11,073 bases of DNA, from NCBI GenBank assembly GCA_030592225.1, contig JAUVJT010000057.1:1-11073 (forward strand), given 5' to 3'. The position numbers and the translations under genes are program-made. Source of the stretch: Candidatus Stahliibacteriota bacterium (GTDB taxonomy: Bacteria; Hydrothermota; Tepidihabitantia; B3-TA06). Positions 7,131-11,073 of this stretch are shown here, in pieces. The first letter of the stretch is position 1; the number at the start of each line of letters is the position of its first letter. The notes below the pieces were generated by a model, which was not told the DNA's origin, did no database searches, and saw only the letters and a program-made list of their open reading frames with translations.

Positions 7131-7166
7131 TTTACTTTGCGAACGCGATTTACTTTGCGTATTCGA
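7131..7166. repeat. Tandem 18-base repeat at the rny / SAM hydroxide adenosyltransferase junction
   Basis: Two adjacent 18-base units on the plus strand, TTTACTTTGCGAACGCGA and TTTACTTTGCGTATTCGA, agree at 15 of 18 positions. The first eleven bases are identical. The rny stop codon (TAA, 7150-7152) lies in one copy and its equivalent in the other (7132-7134). The duplication lies between the RNase Y end and the region where the next gene's start should be. Confidence 0.75.
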
Positions 7167-7785
7167 CGTTTCTCACCTCGCGAATCACTACAACCTTGAT
7201 ATAACCGGGATACTTGAGCTCGTTCTGAATCTGGTTGGCAATCTTGACACTCATCTGTTCCATTTCAAGATCGCTCACTATATCGGGCTGCACGAGCACA
7301 CGCACCTCGCGTCCTGCCTGAATGGCATATGCTTTCTCGACACCCTCGAAGCTGGAAGCAATGGCTTCAAGGCGTTCAAGGCGTTTAAGGTATGCCTCAA
7401 GGGTTTCCCGGCGCGCACCCGGACGAGAACCGGAGATGGCATCGGCGGCAGCCACAATAAAGGCATAGGGACTCTCCATAGAGACCTCTTCGTGATGTGC
7501 AGCTATCGCGTTAACTACAACCTCGTCCTCGCCGTACTGGGCAGCGATACGGGCGCCTATCTCGGCGTGAGGCCCTTCTATGCTGGTATCGGCAACCTTT
7601 CCGATATCGTGAAGAAGTCCGGCACGGGCGGCAAGCTGTGAATCCAAATCCAGTTCAACCGCCATGTTAACGCAGAGATTCGCCACTTCTTTGGAATGCT
7701 GCAGAAGATTCTGACCGTAGCTTGAACGATACTTCATCTTGCCGATGTAGTTGAAAAGCTCGTTGTGAAGACCTATCACCCCCAT
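7150..7785 (-). CDS. rny: RNase Y C-terminal part: HD catalytic domain
   Basis: This stretch encodes the metal-binding HD phosphohydrolase domain and C-terminal region of RNase Y, the endoribonuclease that starts mRNA decay. It has KYRSSYGQNLLQHS, then AGLLHDIGK with the HD pair (residues 59-60 from this ATG), AAHHEE, the DAISGSRPGAR loop and the conserved tail GYIKVVVIRE. It lies in the same frame as the upstream part and is separated from it only by TAG 7798-7800 and four sense codons. The ATG at 7783-7785 is the first start after that TAG. No convincing ribosome site precedes it, and GTG 7777-7779 is only slightly better. Counted through the TAG, the HD pair would be at 367-368, almost exactly where it lies in the Bacillus subtilis enzyme. 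It could be a separately made subunit, but is more likely the back half of one interrupted gene. Confidence 0.85.
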   Translation of the reverse strand: MGVIGLHNELFNYIGKMKYRSSYGQNLLQHSKEVANLCVNMAVELDLDSQLAARAGLLHDIGKVADTSIEGPHAEIGARIAAQYGEDEVVVNAIAAHHEEVSMESPYAFIVAAADAISGSRPGARRETLEAYLKRLERLEAIASSFEGVEKAYAIQAGREVRVLVQPDIVSDLEMEQMSVKIANQIQNELKYPGYIKVVVIREVRNVEYAK

Positions 7786-7797
7786 CTCGGCCGCTGT

Positions 7798-8709
7798 CTA
7801 CTCGCCCGTGGACAGAATGTTTTCAATGGTATCATTTTCCACCTCCTGATAAACCTCCTCGATCCGGGCAGGATGTATGCGCCCGTCACGAATAAGTCTC
7901 TCAAGAGTCATCTTGGCCTTTTCGCGACGAAGGGGATCAAACGCGGAGATTATTACCGCGCCAGGGGTATCGTCAACCAGCACCTCCACCCCGGTCAAGG
8001 TCTCGAAGGTGCGAATGTTACGACCTTCTCTGCCAATGATACGACCTTTAAGTTCCTCGGTAGGAAGCTCAACCACGGAAACAGAAGTCTCGGTCCAGTG
8101 GGAAAGGGAAACCTTCTGGATGGCCTGGGAGATGATTTCGCGTGCGGCTCTATCGCCTTCCTCGCGGGCGCGATCCTTGATATCTTTGACCATCTGAACC
8201 GCTTCCAGATCGATTTGCTTACGGATATTCTCCATCAACTCTTCCTTGGCCTTTTGCTTGCTGATGTGAGCTATCTTCTCCAGACGCTGGTTCTCTTCCT
8301 CAATAAGCTGGTCGTAGCGCTCCATCTTGGTCTTGAGTATTTTTTCAAGATTGGCCTGGTACTTCTCGTTTCGAATCAAAACCCGTTCCCGTTCGGCAAG
8401 ATAATGACCTCTGCGCTCAATCATTGATTCACGATCGGATAGTTTCTTGGCTTGCTTATCCAGCTCACGCCGGTCTATTATCAGGTCTTTTTCAAGCTTT
8501 TCCCTGGTCTTGAACCAGCACTCCTTAGCCTCTACCTCAGCCGCCTTAAGGGTACGCTCTGCTTCCTTTTCTGCATCCTTGAACATCTGACCGACACGCA
8601 TCTTGGTAGAGGCAATTCGCCGCATACCAATGATTTGAAACAGAAAAACACCCGCAAGGAATGCCGCAATAGCTGTTCCCGCGAGAATAAGAATCCATAA
8701 ACTAGGCAT
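7798..8709 (-). CDS. rny: RNase Y N-terminal part: membrane anchor, coiled coil and KH domain, ending at an in-frame TAG
   Basis: These 303 residues are the front half of RNase Y. Residues 3-28 are a membrane-spanning helix, anchoring the enzyme to the inner face of the membrane. About 40-200 is a long charged coiled coil rich in Glu, Lys and Arg. The RNA-binding KH domain follows, with GRIIGREGRNIR at 222-233 and VLVDDTPGAVIISAFDP after it. The chain stops at TAG 7798-7800 in ILSTGE, where relatives continue as roughly GEQAAFE-x-G-x-HGLH. The next codons, in the same frame, read TAAEMGVIGLH, so one CAG-to-TAG change would explain it. The start is ATG 8707-8709, with GGAGG seven bases upstream; a longer in-frame start at 8763 falls inside the 6S RNA candidate. 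With the HD part the total is 519 codons, a normal RNase Y length. Confidence 0.9.
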   Translation of the reverse strand: MPSLWILILAGTAIAAFLAGVFLFQIIGMRRIASTKMRVGQMFKDAEKEAERTLKAAEVEAKECWFKTREKLEKDLIIDRRELDKQAKKLSDRESMIERRGHYLAERERVLIRNEKYQANLEKILKTKMERYDQLIEEENQRLEKIAHISKQKAKEELMENIRKQIDLEAVQMVKDIKDRAREEGDRAAREIISQAIQKVSLSHWTETSVSVVELPTEELKGRIIGREGRNIRTFETLTGVEVLVDDTPGAVIISAFDPLRREKAKMTLERLIRDGRIHPARIEEVYQEVENDTIENILSTGE

Positions 8710-8715
8710 TGTCGT

Positions 8716-8720
8716 CCTCC
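8716..8720 (-). promoter_or_regulatory. Ribosome binding site of rny
   Basis: GGAGG on the minus strand, shortly upstream of ATG 8707-8709. It fixes the rny start there and leaves the preceding interval free for the structured RNA. Confidence 0.75.
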
Positions 8721-8726
8721 AAATCC

Positions 8727-8903
8727 TCCGCCGTGTCGTGGGGACGGGTGTCTTTGAACCCAAGAACTATGGTGGGGTTCGGTAAGCCGAATCCTGAAAT
8801 CCTTAAACGATCCTGGGATCGCAGGTTCTCAATTCATCGACTCCTCTCCCCAATCCTCGAGCGTTGGCTCAAGACATAAAACCGCCGCCACGTACACGGC
8901 AGA
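8727..8903 (-). ncRNA. ssrS: 6S RNA candidate
   Basis: The gap between zapA and rny has no gene but strong RNA structure. Its two ends pair: minus-strand GCCGTGT-A-CGTGG (8888-8900) with CCACGACACGGC (8730-8741), twelve base pairs with a single bulged A. Inside are a hairpin GATCC-CA-GGATC (about 8808-8821) and a hairpin TTCGG-CTTA-CCGAA (8778-8791). The 3' part carries TTCTTGGGTTCAAAG, resembling the segment before the 3' arm of Escherichia coli 6S RNA. Long closing helix, unpaired middle and inner stem, about 175 bases in all, fit 6S RNA, which mimics an open promoter and binds sigma-70 RNA polymerase. Position directly after zapA is a known location for ssrS in many bacteria. A TAGAAT at 8903-8908, overlapping the zapA stop, could be its -10 box, but the -35 is poor. 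Ends are approximate. Confidence 0.75.
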
Positions 8904-8905
8904 TT

Positions 8906-9172
8906 CTAAATTACTTCGTCCATCCCCCGAATGAGTCGCCTGAGCTTGGCGGCTACTTCTTGCTCTATGAGAGCGGGTTGCTCATCCAGCTTATCGGCCA
9001 AGTCAAGGGCCACAAGCAATGCACAACGCGTAACTGACATTTTGCCAAACTTCTCTTTCTTCTCTTTAACTAATTTATCAATCCACGAAGCAAGACGCGT
9101 CAGACGCTCCGCTGTTGTGTCATGGCGAACCTGCATCTCGTAGCCGGCAATTTTCACCCGATCAACAGCCAT
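8906..9172 (-). CDS. zapA: Cell division protein ZapA
   Basis: ZapA binds FtsZ and bundles its filaments at the division site. The 88-residue protein begins VKIAGYEMQVRHD, the usual ZapA N-terminal pair of strands, followed by AERLTRLASWIDKLVKEKKEKFG and MSVTRCALLVALDLADKLDE, the conserved helix used for dimer formation. A short C-terminal helix follows and the protein is a little shorter than in Escherichia coli. The start is ATG 9170-9172, two bases after the stop of the small upstream gene, whose final codons carry GAGG as a ribosome site. It ends with TAG and is followed at once by the 6S RNA candidate. The pheT-zapA-6S-rny neighbourhood supports the assignment. Confidence 0.92.
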   Translation of the reverse strand: MAVDRVKIAGYEMQVRHDTTAERLTRLASWIDKLVKEKKEKFGKMSVTRCALLVALDLADKLDEQPALIEQEVAAKLRRLIRGMDEVI

Positions 9173-9174
9173 AA

Positions 9175-9357
9175 TTACGCCTCATTCGGGTCTTCCAATC
9201 TGTCAAGTATTCCAGTAATGCGCCGGGCTGCAGCCTCTTGCAGTTGTTCCAATTCGCTAATTCTGGTCTGCAGCGCGTCGCGCTCTTTCGCTAAATCCCG
9301 TACACGCTGAATCAAGATGTTTATTCTCTCATCCAATTGCTTGAATTCAGCTTCCAT
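9175..9357 (-). CDS. Small coiled-coil protein, probably ZapB-like
   Basis: This 60-residue protein is nearly all one predicted coiled coil. It has regular hydrophobic spacing (FKQLDERINILIQRVRDLAK and so on), many Glu and Arg residues, no glycine until residue 49 and no proline until residue 57. It lies between pheT and zapA: its ATG overlaps the last eleven bases of pheT and its TAA ends two bases before the zapA start, so the three are translationally linked. Short coiled-coil division proteins of the ZapB type bind ZapA, and this location and form suggest such a role. Coiled coils give poor evidence of homology, so the name is tentative while the gene itself is well supported by its position. 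Confidence 0.7.
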   Translation of the reverse strand: MEAEFKQLDERINILIQRVRDLAKERDALQTRISELEQLQEAAARRITGILDRLEDPNEA

Positions 9358-11073
9358 CGCCTTCTCGTCCTCTTACCGTAACGTTAAACTGGGCCGCCAC
9401 CCTTTGAGCAGCTTTTGCCATTATGCCGTCAAGTTCTTCCTTAGAAAGATTCCGGTCCCGGGGCATAAAATAAAGCCGCAGTCCCAAATTTCGCTTACCC
9501 GAAGGAAGAGGATCCCCGGCAAAACTATCAAAAACATCTATGCCGGAGCATAAAGGCCCCGCCTGACTGCGAACAAATTGGGCTACGTCTGCCGCACTGT
9601 AACTCGCATCCAGAAGCAAAGCCATATCACGCGAAACCGCACCAAACCGCGGCAGCCGCTCAAAGGTTAACTCGCCCTGCGTGGAGGCCTCGAACGCTTC
9701 AAGATTGACCTCGCAAAAGTAGACTTCCTGAGCTATGTCGAATTGTTTCAAGAACTCAATTGAAACCTTGCCGAACTCCATGGTGGAAACGCCGTTTATG
9801 GCAACACTTAATACCTCATCGCCAAAGTAACCTGGCCCTGAGGTATCGAACAGCGCGCCCCCCACTCCGAAACGTTCCAGGAACGTCTCCACCACGCCTT
9901 TAAAATCAAAGAAATCCACTGCTCGAGCCACCTGATCCCATCGAAGAGGAGCAACGTTTCCGGAAAGAAGTATGCCAAGATGCGTTGCTTCCGGGAGCAG
10001 CCCATCACCGGCGCGAAATACGTGCCCAATCTCATATAGAGCGAGATCTGTGTTCCCAAACCGGATATTGTTAGCCGCGACGGCAAGCATGCTGGAAAGA
10101 AGAGAAGGACGCAGAATGCTCATTCGCTCCGAAAGGGGATTGTTAACAGGCACCACCGAGTCCTGCATCTGGACGGGCGCATCCGACCTGGGTATAAGAC
10201 TGAGGGAATAAACCTCTTTGAACCCTGCGCCGGAGAGGAAATCACGTATCGCATCAAGAAGCTTGGAGAATGGGTGTCTTTTGCCGCGGGCTTCTACGCG
10301 AACCTGAAACCGGGAAGGCAAATCGTCATAACCTGATAACCTGAGCACCTCTTCGATTATGTCCACGTCCTCTGCAATATCATTACGGTGCGAGGGGATC
10401 TTTACCGTTAGAGAATCGGGACCAATCTCGACCTCAAAACCGATAAGCTCCAGATTTTTCCTGGCTTGATCCGTATCCATCTCTTGGGCAGCATAGGAGT
10501 TAAGCTTGGATAATCCCATACTAACCTGACTTTTTTCCTGGGGAGCGCCGTAAGCCAGCTCACCCTTAACCACCAGGTCAGGACAAATCTCGGCAAGGGT
10601 ATCCATAAACACCATGGCGGCATTGCGCACCATGACGCCGTCTACGCCTGCGGCGAAACGCTTGCTGGACTCACTGGTAAGACCCGTATTGCCAATGCTT
10701 TGTCTTACCGCCTGCTGGGTGAATTCTGCAGATTCGAGAAACAGTCCGGTGGTGCTCTCCGAGACCTCGGAATCCTCGCCGCCCATCACTCCGGCAAGGG
10801 CGAGTGGATGATTCGCATCGGCAATAAGTAGACAGTCGGCAGAAAGCTTGTATTCCTTGTGATCAATGGCGGTGAAGCGCTCCTCCGGATTGGCGCGGCG
10901 AACCTTTAGGCAAGATTCACGGATGCGGGAGGAATCGAATGCGTGCAGCGGCTGACCGGTAAGAAAGGCAACGTAATTGGAGATGTCTACGATATTGTTC
11001 ACCGGACGCGCGCCGAATGCATGCAGTATCCAGCGAAGCCAGAACGGACTCTGCGCCACGCGCACACCGTCTA
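9347..11073 (-). CDS. pheT: Phenylalanine-tRNA ligase beta subunit (N-terminus outside the window)
   Basis: The visible 575 codons are the C-terminal two thirds or more of PheT, which with PheS charges tRNA(Phe) with phenylalanine. The reading frame is open through the right edge. In order I see the B3/B4 region with PVNNIVDISNYV and GQPLHAFD, the editing-associated segment around LALAGVMGGEDSEV, and a B5 domain ending in KIPSHRNDIAEDVDIIEEV. Next is the core domain with NPLSERMSILRPSLL and LALYEIGHVF, and last the FDX-ACB anticodon-binding domain from about residue 478 (FERLPRFGAVSRDMAL). About 220 N-terminal residues are missing compared with a usual PheT near 800. It ends with TGA 9347-9349, overlapping the start of the small coiled-coil gene. 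No break is visible. Confidence 0.97.
   Translation of the reverse strand, partial: DGVRVAQSPFWLRWILHAFGARPVNNIVDISNYVAFLTGQPLHAFDSSRIRESCLKVRRANPEERFTAIDHKEYKLSADCLLIADANHPLALAGVMGGEDSEVSESTTGLFLESAEFTQQAVRQSIGNTGLTSESSKRFAAGVDGVMVRNAAMVFMDTLAEICPDLVVKGELAYGAPQEKSQVSMGLSKLNSYAAQEMDTDQARKNLELIGFEVEIGPDSLTVKIPSHRNDIAEDVDIIEEVLRLSGYDDLPSRFQVRVEARGKRHPFSKLLDAIRDFLSGAGFKEVYSLSLIPRSDAPVQMQDSVVPVNNPLSERMSILRPSLLSSMLAVAANNIRFGNTDLALYEIGHVFRAGDGLLPEATHLGILLSGNVAPLRWDQVARAVDFFDFKGVVETFLERFGVGGALFDTSGPGYFGDEVLSVAINGVSTMEFGKVSIEFLKQFDIAQEVYFCEVNLEAFEASTQGELTFERLPRFGAVSRDMALLLDASYSAADVAQFVRSQAGPLCSGIDVFDSFAGDPLPSGKRNLGLRLYFMPRDRNLSKEELDGIMAKAAQRVAAQFNVTVRGREGDGS

Noticed and set aside
7798..7800. TAG as a reassigned sense codon (for example Gln or pyrrolysine)
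   Set aside because: TAG is the natural stop of the exported protein (2687-2689), hsp20 (5936-5938) and zapA (8906-8908), each at the expected end of its family or gene. A genome-wide reassignment does not fit, though occasional suppression cannot be excluded.
8710..8763. Longer rny start at 8763
   Set aside because: It would add 18 basic residues before the membrane helix, lacks a ribosome site and overlaps the closing stem of the 6S RNA candidate. ATG 8709 has GGAGG at good spacing.
1..11073. Mobile element, CRISPR array, prophage or defence system
   Set aside because: No transposase, integrase, repeat-spacer pattern or known defence domain is visible. Almost all coding sequence belongs to housekeeping families.

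Overview
The window is dense, about 52% GC, with short spacers and Shine-Dalgarno sites. It reads as part of a bacterial genome: ZapA, RNase Y, bacterial-type PheT, Lon, Hsp20 and a probable 6S RNA. I cannot place the species. One trait is more archaeal than bacterial: at the left edge GMP synthase appears as two adjacent genes (ATP-pyrophosphatase, then glutamine amidotransferase) rather than the usual bacterial fusion. An uncultured candidate-phylum bacterium would fit, but that is inference.

Layout. The plus strand carries only the GMP synthase pair (2-133 partial, 137-721). Everything from 838 to the right edge is on the minus strand. Read in its own direction (right to left) the order is: pheT (cut by the window edge), a 60-residue coiled-coil protein in the zapB position, zapA, a structured 6S RNA candidate, rny (RNase Y), a SAM hydroxide adenosyltransferase (DUF62), hsp20, lon, an exported protein of unknown function and, after a 150-base gap with a strong sigma-70-type promoter, two tandem related SAM methyltransferases. 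Spacers from pheT to the exported protein are mostly 15 bases or fewer, or overlaps, apart from the 6S interval, so this looks like one long transcription unit. It combines translation (PheT), division (ZapA), global transcription control (6S RNA), mRNA turnover (RNase Y) and protein quality control (Hsp20, Lon).

The most notable point is that three neighbouring minus-strand genes look damaged or unusually decoded. rny has one in-frame TAG at 7798-7800 exactly where a normal-length RNase Y (519 codons) would continue. The SAM hydroxide adenosyltransferase has an intact N-terminal motif but no usual or near-cognate start codon upstream of it. The second methyltransferase has its N-terminus in another frame from its catalytic domain, with a good GTG start and ribosome site still in place. 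TAG ends at least three other genes here, so a recoded TAG is unlikely. Gene decay, sequence-consensus errors, or genuine split or recoded genes remain possible.

I see no CRISPR array, insertion sequence, tRNA, rRNA or phage gene.
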